From NCBI GenBank assembly GCA_026647215.1, contig JAPKHC010000009.1:1-64000 (forward strand): DNA of 64,000 nucleotides, written 5' to 3'. Below are positions 25,096 to 33,108 of the stretch, in pieces (positions within the stretch are counted from its first letter, which is position 1; every line of letters begins with the position of its first letter). Made by a program: the position numbers and the translations under genes. Below the pieces are notes generated by a model, which searched no databases, was not told the origin of the DNA, and saw nothing but the letters and a program-made list of their open reading frames with translations. Origin of the DNA: F1-120-MAGs118 sp013360535 (GTDB lineage Bacteria > Planctomycetota > UBA1135 > GCA-002686595).

Positions 25096-26624
25096 CACCG
25101 CTGCACCCCTCCCCACGTCCCGCTCGCGAGCAGCTCGGCCGCCACCGCGCGATCGTCGAACTCTTGCACCACGCCCTGCGTGGTCTGGGTCGTCTCGTGG
25201 CCCTTGCCGGCGATCAGCACGACGTCGTGCGGACGCGCCTGCGCCAGCGCGAGCGCGATCGCCGCGCGCCGGTCGGCCTCCACCTCGAGGACCGCGGGCG
25301 TGCCCTCCGTCCCGACCAGGATCTGGTCGAGGATGGCGCGCGGGTCCTCGCTGCGCGGGTTGTCGCTGGTGAGCACGACGACGTCGGCGAGCTCGCCCGC
25401 CGCGCGGCCCATCGGCGCCCGCTTGCCACGGTCGCGGTCTCCGCCGCAACCAAACACGCAGATCAGCCGGCCGCCGTGATCGCCGCGACGGCGACCTTCG
25501 GCGAGCAGGCCTTCGCGCACCACACCCAGCGCCTTGCGCAGCGCATCCTCGGTGTGGGCGTAGTCGACGAGCACGGTGAAACCGCGCCCGGCCGTGTCGA
25601 CGCGCTCGAGCCGCCCGGGGGCGGAAGAGGCAAGAGCGAGCCCACCCCACGCGTGGGTGGGGCTCGCTCCCGACACGAGCACCGCGGCCAGGGCCGCCAG
25701 AGCGTTCTCGACGTTGAAGCGACCCACCAAGGGCAAACAAACCCCAGTCCGTTGGATCCCCATCCCTTCGAGGAAAAAACGGGTGCCCCGGGAGTCGACT
25801 TCGAGTTGAGAGGCAGAGAGGTCGACGCGCGACCTGGTACTGAAACGGTGGACCGTCGCCCCGCGCTCGCGCGCGGCGGCGGCCATGAGCTCGCCCGCAG
25901 GATCGTCGGCGTTGACGATCGCGTGCGAGCCGGACGAGAGCGACTGGAAGAGCCGCGCCTTCGCGGCCGCGTAGCGCTCCATGTCGCCGTGGTAGTCGAG
26001 GTGGTCGCGGGTCAGGTTGGTGAAGACCGCGACGGAGACGTCGAGACCGGCGAGGCGGTCCTGATCGAGAGCGTGCGAGCTCGCCTCGAGCGCGACGCTG
26101 TCGCCGCCGAGCGACGCGTGGCGCGCGAGCAGGCGCTGCAGGCCCGGCGCGTCCGGAGTCGTGTGCGAGGAGGAGAGCAGCACGCCGTCGGCGAGGCGAT
26201 TGCCCGCCGTGCCGAGCACCGCGGGGCGCCGACCGCAGGCCGAGAGCAGCTGGCCCACGAGGTGTGCGGTCGTGGTCTTGCCGTTCGTGCCGGTGATCGC
26301 GACGACGAACATGCCGCGCGAAGGACGACCGACGAGCCGCGCCGCCGCTTCGCCGGCGATCGCGCGCGCGCGCGGGTGCACCCAGTTGGCGATGCCGGCC
26401 GCGGTCTCGACGCGGGCGGGCGAGAGCACGGCGAGCGCGCCGCGCTCGAGCGCCTGCGCGACGAAACGCGAGCCGTCGACGCTCGCGCCGGGCAGCGCGG
26501 CGAACAGGTCGCCCGCCCCCACCGCGCGGCTGTCGAGCTGCACGTCGCGCAGCTCGCGCTCGACTCCGACGGAGCCGTGGAGCTCGCCACCGAGCTCGCG
26601 CACGAGGTCTCGCACGCTCGCCAT
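25095..26624 (-). CDS. murE: UDP-MurNAc-tripeptide synthetase, meso-diaminopimelate type
   Basis: A 509-residue Mur ligase that adds the third stem amino acid. The ATP loop is TGTNGKTTTAHLV (about 111-123), with TNLTRDHLDYHG and ALEASSHALDQ in the central domain. Residues 421-424 are DNPR (LTSDNPRSEDP), the recognition motif for meso-diaminopimelate; lysine-adding enzymes differ here. Codons between about 25640 and 25860 (residues roughly 255-330) are markedly atypical (CAA, ACT, GTT, TGT, TTG, GGG), unlike the rest of the gene. This patch also holds a 36-base imperfect palindrome at 25634-25669. The frame is unbroken, so the gene looks functional. Confidence 0.94.
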   Translation of the reverse strand: MASVRDLVRELGGELHGSVGVERELRDVQLDSRAVGAGDLFAALPGASVDGSRFVAQALERGALAVLSPARVETAAGIANWVHPRARAIAGEAAARLVGRPSRGMFVVAITGTNGKTTTAHLVGQLLSACGRRPAVLGTAGNRLADGVLLSSSHTTPDAPGLQRLLARHASLGGDSVALEASSHALDQDRLAGLDVSVAVFTNLTRDHLDYHGDMERYAAAKARLFQSLSSGSHAIVNADDPAGELMAAAARERGATVHRFSTRSRVDLSASQLEVDSRGTRFFLEGMGIQRTGVCLPLVGRFNVENALAALAAVLVSGASPTHAWGGLALASSAPGRLERVDTAGRGFTVLVDYAHTEDALRKALGVVREGLLAEGRRRGDHGGRLICVFGCGGDRDRGKRAPMGRAAGELADVVVLTSDNPRSEDPRAILDQILVGTEGTPAVLEVEADRRAAIALALAQARPHDVVLIAGKGHETTQTTQGVVQEFDDRAVAAELLASGTWGGVQR

Positions 26625-29107
26625 CACCAGCGTCCCTCCGCCCACGGCTGGTCCTGGCCCGCTTCCGCAGGAGCGCCGAGCGCGGGCGCGAAGCCCGGCG
26701 CCAGCGGCTCGACGACCGGCACGCCATTGCGGGTGCGGCCGAGGGCTTCCTTGAGGATGCGCACGGCCGTCGGGCCGGCGACCGCCGAGCCGTACTTGCC
26801 CTTGCGCGATTCCTCGACGACCACGAGCACCAGCACGTCGCGCGTGGAGCCCTCGACGTGGCCCCAGATGCACATGCTCGACGTGTAGCAGTTGGCGTGG
26901 TCCTTGGGCTTGCCGACGAGCGTGCGGCGGCACTCGCGCGAGCAGCGCGTGCCCTGCTGCCAGTGCGCGGCCTGGTGCTCGAGCTCGTGGTGCGCGCACA
27001 CTTCCGTGCCGACCTTCTGCGCCGTGCCGGTCTTGGTGCCGACGTCGAGGCCGGGGAGCTTCTCCGGGCTCGCCACCGGCTTGCCGGTGCCTTCGCGCGC
27101 GCCCATGCGCATCATGTCGCGAATCGTGGCGCTGGTCTCAGGCTGGAACACGCGCTCGGGCGACGCGTGCGGCAGCGTGTAGCGCTCGCCACCCTGTTCG
27201 ATCGCGTCGAGCACACGCAGCGGCCGCCACTCGCCCCCACGCACGATCGAGGCAAGGCCCGCGGCGTGCTGCCACAGCGTGACCTTCAGCTCGTGGCCGA
27301 ACGTGATCGAGGCGTGCGTCCACTTGTGCGTCCACGGCAGCTTGGGCAGGTACCCCGGGCGTTCGCCGCCGAATCCGGCCTTGGGCGCCTCGGAGTAGTG
27401 CAGCGAGCGCAGGTGCGCGCGCATGAAGTCGTCGGGCACACGCGTGCCGATCTGCACGAGCCCGGCGTTGACCGAGTTCGCGAGACAGGCCGAGGCGCTG
27501 AGCAGGCCCTTGGCGCTCGACTCCGCCTCGCGGATCGTCCGGCCCTGGAAGTTGTACGTGCCCTGTCCGACGTCGAACACGTCCGTCGGCCGCACGACGC
27601 CGGCCTCGAGCGCGCAGGCCATCACGTTGACCTTGAAGGTCGAGCCCGGCGTGAACTCGTACCCCAGCGGCGCGAAGCCGAGCAGCGGGTAGGCCGTGCG
27701 CGAGTCGACCGCGAGCACGTCACCACTCGCGAGGTCGAGCGCGATCGCCATCGCCAGCGCCGGGCGGTGCTTCTCCATCAGCTCCTCGAGCGCGATCCCG
27801 ACCTGACGCTGCAGCATCAGGTCGAAGGTCGTGACGACGCGCGGCGGATCGCTGGGCGCGTTCGAGGAGAGGAAGTACGAGCGCGCATCGTCGGCGCGCA
27901 CCGCGCGGTGGCGCAGGAAGGTGTAGCCCGAAGCTTCGCTCTCGAGGAAACCCCAGTGTCCTTCGTCGGCGAGCAAGCGGTCGCAGGCGCGCTCGAGCCC
28001 GGTCAGCGGCAACGGCTGCGCAGCGAGCTCCCAGGCCGCGCGGTTGCGGAAGGCCTCGAGCTCGGCCAGCGCCTCTTCGTACTGCTGTTCGTTCGCGGCG
28101 TTGCGCACGCGCTGGCTGATCGCCTCGAACTCCTCGGAGTCGTCGGCGAGCGCCGAGAGCGCCGTCGCACTGGGCGTGCCGCCGTCGCCGAGCTCGAGCA
28201 CCCGATCCGACCACGCGCGCGCGACCGGACGGTCGACGTAGCCCCACGTGCCGAGGAACGGGAAGCGCCCGGCCGGATACTGACGGTCGCGGCCGCGCTC
28301 GATGCGCATCTGGTGGAACGCGACCTTCTCCTTGAGCAGCGCGTCGATCAGGGCCGGCGCCTTCGAGGCCTCGAAGCCGCGCACGGCGATGCAGTAGGTC
28401 GTCGGCAGGAGCGCGCTCCACACCGCCTCGCGCTGGGTCTCGAGCGCCTCTTCGTCGCCACCGGGCACGATCGCGTCGGTCCCCATCGCGCACAGCGCGA
28501 GTCCGTCGGCGATGTGGCGCGCCCACTTGCGCGGCTTCTGCTCGAACTGCTCCCCGTGGCGAGCGCGCTCGCGCTGGCTGAGCAGGTGGAACGGCGCCCA
28601 GTGCAGCGTGTAGCTCTGCTGCTCGCCCCGCGCGATCCACATGCCGTCGAGCGGCGCCCGCACGGTCTGGCCGTCGGGGCTGCCGGTCTCGATCCAGGTC
28701 TGGATGCGCGAGGCCATCGTCGCGTCGAGCACGAGCCCCGTGCGCACGATGCCGTCCTTGGCGTCGGGCATCATCAGGTGCGCGAGCTCGGTCGCGTCGC
28801 GGCCGAGCACGCCGGCCAGCAGGCTCGCGATGCGCTCGGGCGTGTGCGCCTGCCACATCGCGTTCGGGCTGAGCACGAGATCGAGCCGCTGCACGAACAG
28901 CGCCAGCGGACGGCCGCCGTTGTCGGTGATCGTGTAGGCCGGCGGCGGATCCTTCTCGGTCTGCTCCCAGTCGCGGCTCGACTCCTTGCGGGCGAGCGCG
29001 GTGCTCCCCACCCAGATGCCGGCGAGCGAAAGCACGACCGCGATCAGGAAGAAGGCGCTGATCGGACGAAGGCCGCTGGCGGACGGGAATTCGGCGTCGA
29101 CGTTCAC
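26624..29107 (-). CDS. ftsI: Class B penicillin-binding protein (FtsI-like transpeptidase) with a Cys/His-rich insert
   Basis: An 827-residue bitopic protein with one N-terminal membrane segment (ISAFFLIAVVLSLAGIWVG, about 16-34). The transpeptidase motifs are S489-TFK (TPGSTFKVN), S545-VN (LANSVNAG) and K692-TGT. It cross-links stem peptides and should pair with the FtsW encoded in the same cluster. It is longer than E. coli FtsI (588 residues). Part of the excess is a large N-terminal pedestal region. Directly after KTGT, residues 704-746 contain five Cys and several His (C704, H706, H707, H711, H715, C722, C726, C740, C746), a metal-site-like insert not expected in this loop. GTG start; GTGA overlap with the ftsL-like gene. 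Confidence 0.9.
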   Translation of the reverse strand: MNVDAEFPSASGLRPISAFFLIAVVLSLAGIWVGSTALARKESSRDWEQTEKDPPPAYTITDNGGRPLALFVQRLDLVLSPNAMWQAHTPERIASLLAGVLGRDATELAHLMMPDAKDGIVRTGLVLDATMASRIQTWIETGSPDGQTVRAPLDGMWIARGEQQSYTLHWAPFHLLSQRERARHGEQFEQKPRKWARHIADGLALCAMGTDAIVPGGDEEALETQREAVWSALLPTTYCIAVRGFEASKAPALIDALLKEKVAFHQMRIERGRDRQYPAGRFPFLGTWGYVDRPVARAWSDRVLELGDGGTPSATALSALADDSEEFEAISQRVRNAANEQQYEEALAELEAFRNRAAWELAAQPLPLTGLERACDRLLADEGHWGFLESEASGYTFLRHRAVRADDARSYFLSSNAPSDPPRVVTTFDLMLQRQVGIALEELMEKHRPALAMAIALDLASGDVLAVDSRTAYPLLGFAPLGYEFTPGSTFKVNVMACALEAGVVRPTDVFDVGQGTYNFQGRTIREAESSAKGLLSASACLANSVNAGLVQIGTRVPDDFMRAHLRSLHYSEAPKAGFGGERPGYLPKLPWTHKWTHASITFGHELKVTLWQHAAGLASIVRGGEWRPLRVLDAIEQGGERYTLPHASPERVFQPETSATIRDMMRMGAREGTGKPVASPEKLPGLDVGTKTGTAQKVGTEVCAHHELEHQAAHWQQGTRCSRECRRTLVGKPKDHANCYTSSMCIWGHVEGSTRDVLVLVVVEESRKGKYGSAVAGPTAVRILKEALGRTRNGVPVVEPLAPGFAPALGAPAEAGQDQPWAEGRW

Positions 29108-29361
29108 GGGGCGCTCCTCTCAGGCGACGCCGTGCGGCGTTGGGCCCCGGCCGAGAGGTCGGAGTTGGCCACACCCGGCACGTGCGACGAGACGACCGCC
29201 CGCGCCTGGGCGTTGGCGGCGTTGACCATTTCCCACTGGCGCTGGATGCGCGAGAGCGACTCGGCGCGCTCGTGGTTGCGCGACTGCACGAGGCAGGTCC
29301 ACAGGCCGAGCACGGCCAGCGTGACGCACAGTCCGAGCGAGAGCTGGGCGCGCAGGCTCAC
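29104..29361 (-). CDS. FtsL-like small bitopic membrane protein
   Basis: An 85-residue protein with one N-terminal transmembrane segment (AQLSLGLCVTLAVLGLWTCL) followed by a polar helix (NHERAESLSRIQRQWEMVNA) that could form a short coiled coil. Its size, topology and location between rsmH and the class B PBP gene are those of FtsL, which links divisome proteins. FtsL sequences are too divergent for recognition by motif, so the call is positional. The GTG at 29361 overlaps the rsmH stop and its own stop overlaps the PBP start, both by four bases. Confidence 0.65.
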   Translation of the reverse strand: MSLRAQLSLGLCVTLAVLGLWTCLVQSRNHERAESLSRIQRQWEMVNAANAQARAVVSSHVPGVANSDLSAGAQRRTASPERSAP

Positions 29362-30320
29362 GCTCCACCTCCGTTGCGGCGCAGGCGCGCGGCGCCGCGC
29401 AGCAGCGCGGAGCGCGAGCGACGGTTGCGGGCGAGTTCCTCGCGACCGGCGGTCACGGGCTTGCGGGTCAGCACGTTCCAGCGGCCGGCGGACGCACCGT
29501 CGGCGAGGAAACGCTTCACTTCCCCGTCTTCCCCGGAGTGGAACGAGATCACCGCGAGCCGGCCGGAGTCGACCAGCCACTCCTCCGCGGCGCGCAGTCC
29601 GGCGAGCAGTTCCTCGCCCTCTTCATTGACGGCGCGGCGCAGCGCCTGGAACACGCGCGTCGCGGCGTGGGTCTTGCCGCTGCCGCCGAGCGCACGCTCG
29701 ACCACGTCCGCGAGGGCCAGCGTGCGCTGGAACGGCGCGCGACGGCGCGACTCGACGATCGCGCGCGCGATGCGGCGCGAGCGTGTCTCGCCACCCTCGT
29801 AGTAGAACAGGTCCGCGAGGTCCTCTTCGTCCCACTCGTTGACGATGTCGGCGGCGGTGCGCTCGCGCTCGGGATCCATGCGCATGTCGAGCGGCCCGTC
29901 GGCGAGGAACGAGAAGCCGCGCGTCGAGCTGTCGAGCTGCAGCGAGGAGGCGCCGATGTCGAGCAGCACGCCGACCACGCGGCGCGCACCGACCGCCTCG
30001 AGTGCGGAAGCCAGCTGCGAGAAGCGCGCGCGACGGATGCGCACGCGGCGTTCGAACGGGGCGAGCGCGCGGCGGGCGTGCTCGAGGATCTCGGGGTCCT
30101 GGTCGAGGCCGAGCAGCTGCACGTGCGGCAGGGCGGCGAGCAGCCGCGCCGAGTGCCCACCGGCGCCGAGCGTGCCGTCGACGATCCAGCCCTCGAGCTC
30201 AGCGGGACGTTCGCCGCCGAGCAGCGCGATCGTCTCCGCGGCGAGCACGGGCTCGTGCACGTTCCGGTCCGAGCCCGCGGCTCCCGAATCGTTGCGGCGT
30301 TCCATCTCCACCCCCCTCAT
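29358..30320 (-). CDS. rsmH: 16S rRNA (cytosine1402-N4)-methyltransferase
   Basis: A 320-residue SAM-dependent methyltransferase that modifies C1402 in the ribosomal decoding centre. It begins with the typical HEPVLAAETIALL, then the SAM-binding DGTLGAGGHSARLL and LGLDQDPEIL. LLDIGASSLQLDSSTRGFSF and LAVISFHSGEDGEVKRFL are family signatures. The gene is universally linked to mraZ in dcw clusters. The ATG at 30320 is used, six bases after the mraZ stop. An in-frame ATG at 30305 preceded by a G-rich run is also possible and would shorten the protein by five residues. Confidence 0.95.
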   Translation of the reverse strand: MRGVEMERRNDSGAAGSDRNVHEPVLAAETIALLGGERPAELEGWIVDGTLGAGGHSARLLAALPHVQLLGLDQDPEILEHARRALAPFERRVRIRRARFSQLASALEAVGARRVVGVLLDIGASSLQLDSSTRGFSFLADGPLDMRMDPERERTAADIVNEWDEEDLADLFYYEGGETRSRRIARAIVESRRRAPFQRTLALADVVERALGGSGKTHAATRVFQALRRAVNEEGEELLAGLRAAEEWLVDSGRLAVISFHSGEDGEVKRFLADGASAGRWNVLTRKPVTAGREELARNRRSRSALLRGAARLRRNGGGA

Positions 30321-30326
30321 GGCCGC

Positions 30327-30791
30327 TCATGCGCCCGACGCAGGAGCGCCGCCTCCCAGAAGAACGGAGTCGAGCCGCGCGAAGCTGTCCGCGTGCTCCT
30401 TCTCGAAGGCCTCCCAGCGTGCCTTCGACCAGATCTCGGCGCGGTCGACCACGCCGACGATCACGAGCTCGCGCTCGATGCCGGCGAGCGCCCGCAGCGA
30501 GTCCGGCAGGTTGAGGCGGTTCTTCTCGTCGAGCTCGATGCGCTGCGCCTTCGAGAAGAAGACACGCTGCATCGCGCGCTTGTCGGCGCCGGCGAAGGCC
30601 TGGGTCTCCAGGCGCGAAATCGCCTGCGCGAAGCCCGACTCGGTGAACAGGAACAGGCAGCCCTCGAAACCCTGGGTGAGGACCAGGGCGAGCTTCCCGT
30701 CGGCGCCGAGCTGCTGGTTCGCCAGAAGACGACGCGGGACGCTCAAGCGCCCTTTGTCATCCAGCGAATGCGTCGACTCTCCGAGCCACAT
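30327..30791 (-). CDS. mraZ: MraZ transcriptional regulator
   Basis: A 154-residue AbrB-like protein with two tandem SpoVT-AbrB repeats. The first contains HSLDDKGRLSVPRRL and the second RIELDEKNRLNLPDSL, the two DxxxR segments of the family. MraZ forms a ring-shaped oligomer that binds TGGG direct repeats and represses its own dcw operon. Three such repeats lie 32-56 bases upstream (30823-30847). The ATG at 30791 is chosen; a GTG directly before it (30794) is the alternative. It is the first gene of the peptidoglycan operon. Confidence 0.94.
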   Translation of the reverse strand: MWLGESTHSLDDKGRLSVPRRLLANQQLGADGKLALVLTQGFEGCLFLFTESGFAQAISRLETQAFAGADKRAMQRVFFSKAQRIELDEKNRLNLPDSLRALAGIERELVIVGVVDRAEIWSKARWEAFEKEHADSFARLDSVLLGGGAPASGA

Positions 30792-30822
30792 CACGGGAAC
30801 CCTGCCTCCAACCGAACCGCCA

Positions 30823-30847
30823 GCCCACTACAGCCCAATCAGCCCCA
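30823..30847 (-). promoter_or_regulatory. MraZ operator: three TGGGN direct repeats
   Basis: On the minus strand the sequence reads TGGGG-CTGAT-TGGGC-TGTAG-TGGGC: three TGGGN boxes at 30843-30847, 30833-30837 and 30823-30827, with exact 5-base spacers and a 10-base period. This is the arrangement described for MraZ binding in E. coli. It lies in the leader 32 bases before the mraZ start, so binding would repress the whole cluster. Confidence 0.85.
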
Positions 30848-31467
30848 CATGGGGAGTTTTCCGTCCCACCGGTTCCCCTGCAACGGCAAACTCGAGATTT
30901 GCGGTCGGAAGTTGTTGTCTCCGAAGGACTTGGCGCCGCGGAGCTGGGCGCAGATTCGCCCTTGGTCGGACGCAATCAGTTGAGGGCGCCGCTTCGATTC
31001 TGGCTATCGAGCCACAACCTGTTGTGGTTGAACCTCGCGCACGACCCCGGCCGCCGCTGGGCCCTCCGGCGCAGCCCCACGACACGTCCCGCGCCCCTTC
31101 GAGCCTCCGTCAGTCCACGCTCGGGCCGACTCTTGGCTCCGGCGCCGTGGGACGCCGTCCCACCCGCCGCGGTGGGCAGCCGTCCCACCAGCGCTCCACT
31201 GGGAGCCGCCGGACACCCAGATCCGGCCCCGTGGGAGCGATTCGGGGCCCTCGCCAGCCCACTCGCCCTTTCGAATCCTCACGAACGCTTGGTGAGGAGT
31301 TCGCAATCGGCGGCGAGACTTCGCTTGGCTTCCGAGTCCGCCCCAGCGCCCAAGCCAACGGCTCCGCCCCGCCTTGCTCCCCCAGGCGCCCGCGCCCCTT
31401 CGTTGGAGCCGCAAACGATTCTCGCGCGCGGCCTCTCACGCGCCGGTCGCGCGCGAGCGCATCGGTC
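30848..31467. other. Gene-free stretch with several inverted repeats
   Basis: About 620 bases without a convincing gene, exceptional in this compact window. Perfect inverted repeats are CCACAAC-CT-GTTGTGG (31012-31027), GTGGGAC-GCC-GTCCCAC (31147-31163) and GGTGGG/CCCACC (31171-31176 with 31184-31189). The motif TGGGACG occurs repeatedly on the minus strand. Base composition is less extreme than in the flanking genes. It must hold the mraZ promoter. Signatures of RNase P RNA, tmRNA and tRNA were looked for by eye and not found. A structured RNA or decayed gene remains possible. Confidence 0.4.
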
Positions 31468-32070
31468 TCACTCGCCGGGCACAGCCGCGGAGGTGGCGCC
31501 CGCTTCTTCGCCGAGCTCGTCGTCCGCGGCCGCGTCGTCGCCATCCTGCGCTCCGACCTTGGCGTCCGGATCGATCTCCGCCGCCTCCGCGCCCTCGAAG
31601 ACTTCCTGCAGTCGCGTGCGCAATTCGTCGATCTTTTCCGGCGAGAAATCGAACACCGCGACGCGGTAGAGCTCGCTGCGGCGCGGACGACTGACGATCA
31701 GCGCCTCGCCGTCGGCGTCGCGCTCGACCCGCTCGATCTTGAGCTTGCGCTTGCGCATCAGCACGAGGCACAGCACGTAGCGCAGCTCCGCCAGCGCACC
31801 GGCGGCTTGCCCTTCGAGTCGCGTGAAGAGCGCCTCGAGCGCCTCGAGGTTGAGCGCGATGCCGCGCTTCTTGCCCTCTTCGTGGCGCGTGCGCCACCAG
31901 AACAGGTCGCCGCGCGACACCTGGGTCTTCCAGCACGCGAGACAGACGTCCTCACGCGCGACTTCCTCGCCGCGGACCGCGAGCGCGGAGATGTGCGGCT
32001 CGGTGTCCTCGAACGTGCGCTGGCAGTGGCGGCAGGCGGGCTGGCGCTTGGTGAACTTCCACTCGGTCAT
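31468..32070 (-). CDS. Protein with N-terminal four-cysteine zinc-ribbon-like motif, unknown function
   Basis: A 200-residue soluble protein. Cys13-x2-Cys16 (CRHC) and Cys43-x2-Cys46 (CLAC) form a probable zinc ribbon. A helical, Arg/Glu-rich middle follows (LRYVLCLVLMRKRKLKIERV and SELYRVAVFDFSPEKIDEL). The last 45 residues are acidic and probably disordered. I recognise no named family. The gene lies upstream of the mraZ leader on the same strand, separated by the 620-base gap, and starts 64 bases after the HEAT lipoprotein stop. A role in nucleic-acid or protein binding is only a guess from the zinc motif. Confidence 0.7.
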   Translation of the reverse strand: MTEWKFTKRQPACRHCQRTFEDTEPHISALAVRGEEVAREDVCLACWKTQVSRGDLFWWRTRHEEGKKRGIALNLEALEALFTRLEGQAAGALAELRYVLCLVLMRKRKLKIERVERDADGEALIVSRPRRSELYRVAVFDFSPEKIDELRTRLQEVFEGAEAAEIDPDAKVGAQDGDDAAADDELGEEAGATSAAVPGE

Positions 32071-32134
32071 GGCGGTCCCGCGCCGGGCGCAGGAAGCGGA
32101 ATCCTACGGATTTTCGCGGGGTTTGGCGAGCGCG

Positions 32135-33034
32135 TCAGCGGGCGCGTGCGGCCCACCACTCGCGCCACGCGGCCACGCTGGGCTTCTCGGACTGGCCCGA
32201 GAGACGGACCAGCGCGCCCTGCGCCGCCCGGAAGCGCGCCAGATCTCCGCTGCGGCTGGAACGCTCGAGGGCGTCGATCAGGGCCGGCACCGCGCGCTCG
32301 TCCGCCAGCACGACCAGCCCTTCGGCGGCCGCACTGAGCACGGCCGGATCCGGATCGCGCAGCGCCCGCTCGAGCGCCTCGCGCCAGGGCGTCGCGACCG
32401 TGTCGAGCGAGCCGCGCCAGCCGATCGTGCGCGCCAGCGAGCCTCGCGCCAGCCAGTCCGGTTCCTTGGCGAGCCGCTTGACGAGCGCCTCGCGCACACG
32501 CGGCTCGAGCTGCGAGCCGCCGTGCGGGAGCTTGCCGAGCAGCAGCGCCGCGCGCTGGCGCACGTCGACGTCGGAGTGGTCCACCAGCGCGAGCGTCGGC
32601 GCGATCGCGGGCCGCCCGATCTCCTCGAGCGCGGCGGAAGCGACGTCGGCGGCGACAGGATCGGCCACCTCGAGCAACGCGACGAGCACCGGCGTGGACT
32701 GCTCGGGCAGCGCGACCAGCTCGGCCTTCGCACGCAGGAACGCACGCTGCGCGCGGTCGTGGTCGACGCCGCCGAAGGCGCGGTAGGCGCGCATCATCTC
32801 GAGCGTCAGGTTGTCGACGAGAAAGCGCGCGAGCTCGGGCTTGGCGAGCGCGGCGGCGCGGGCCGTCTCCCAGTCGGCGCCACCGCGGGCGTAGGCGCGC
32901 AGGAGCTCGCTGTTCTCCGGCGGGAGCTCCTTCACGCCGACCACGCGCCCCGTGGCGTCGGTGGCGGGCTTCTTGGCCGTCGACGAACAGGCGGCGAGCG
33001 CGAGCAGGCAAACAAGGTACGGGCGCGTCTTCAT
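32135..33034 (-). CDS. HEAT-repeat lipoprotein
   Basis: A 299-residue protein with a lipoprotein signal (LVCLLALAACSS, lipidated Cys16). From about residue 110 onward it consists of HEAT/armadillo-type helical repeats. Recognisable units include STPVLVALLEVADPVAADVA, RPAIAPTLALVDHSDVDVRQ and RAVPALIDALERSS. It is likely a periplasmic or membrane-surface scaffold binding another protein. It has no catalytic motif. It is followed after 64 bases by the zinc-motif protein on the same strand. The ATG at 33034 is fixed by the signal sequence. Confidence 0.8.
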   Translation of the reverse strand: MKTRPYLVCLLALAACSSTAKKPATDATGRVVGVKELPPENSELLRAYARGGADWETARAAALAKPELARFLVDNLTLEMMRAYRAFGGVDHDRAQRAFLRAKAELVALPEQSTPVLVALLEVADPVAADVASAALEEIGRPAIAPTLALVDHSDVDVRQRAALLLGKLPHGGSQLEPRVREALVKRLAKEPDWLARGSLARTIGWRGSLDTVATPWREALERALRDPDPAVLSAAAEGLVVLADERAVPALIDALERSSRSGDLARFRAAQGALVRLSGQSEKPSVAAWREWWAARAR

Positions 33035-33108
33035 CGCGCGTACTTTACGGTCGCGGCGCTCGGGCGGCGAACGCGGCCAGATCCTCGAGAGTTCTGGCTC
33101 GCCGTCGC

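Noticed and set aside
31300..31330. tRNA suggested by TTTCGAATCC
   Set aside because: The flanking bases do not form a T-arm and no acceptor or anticodon stem is present.
30848..31467. RNase P RNA or another housekeeping RNA near mraZ
   Set aside because: The conserved GAGGAAAGTCC and ACAGAA-type segments were looked for on both strands and not found; no tRNA-like T-loop with a pairing stem either.
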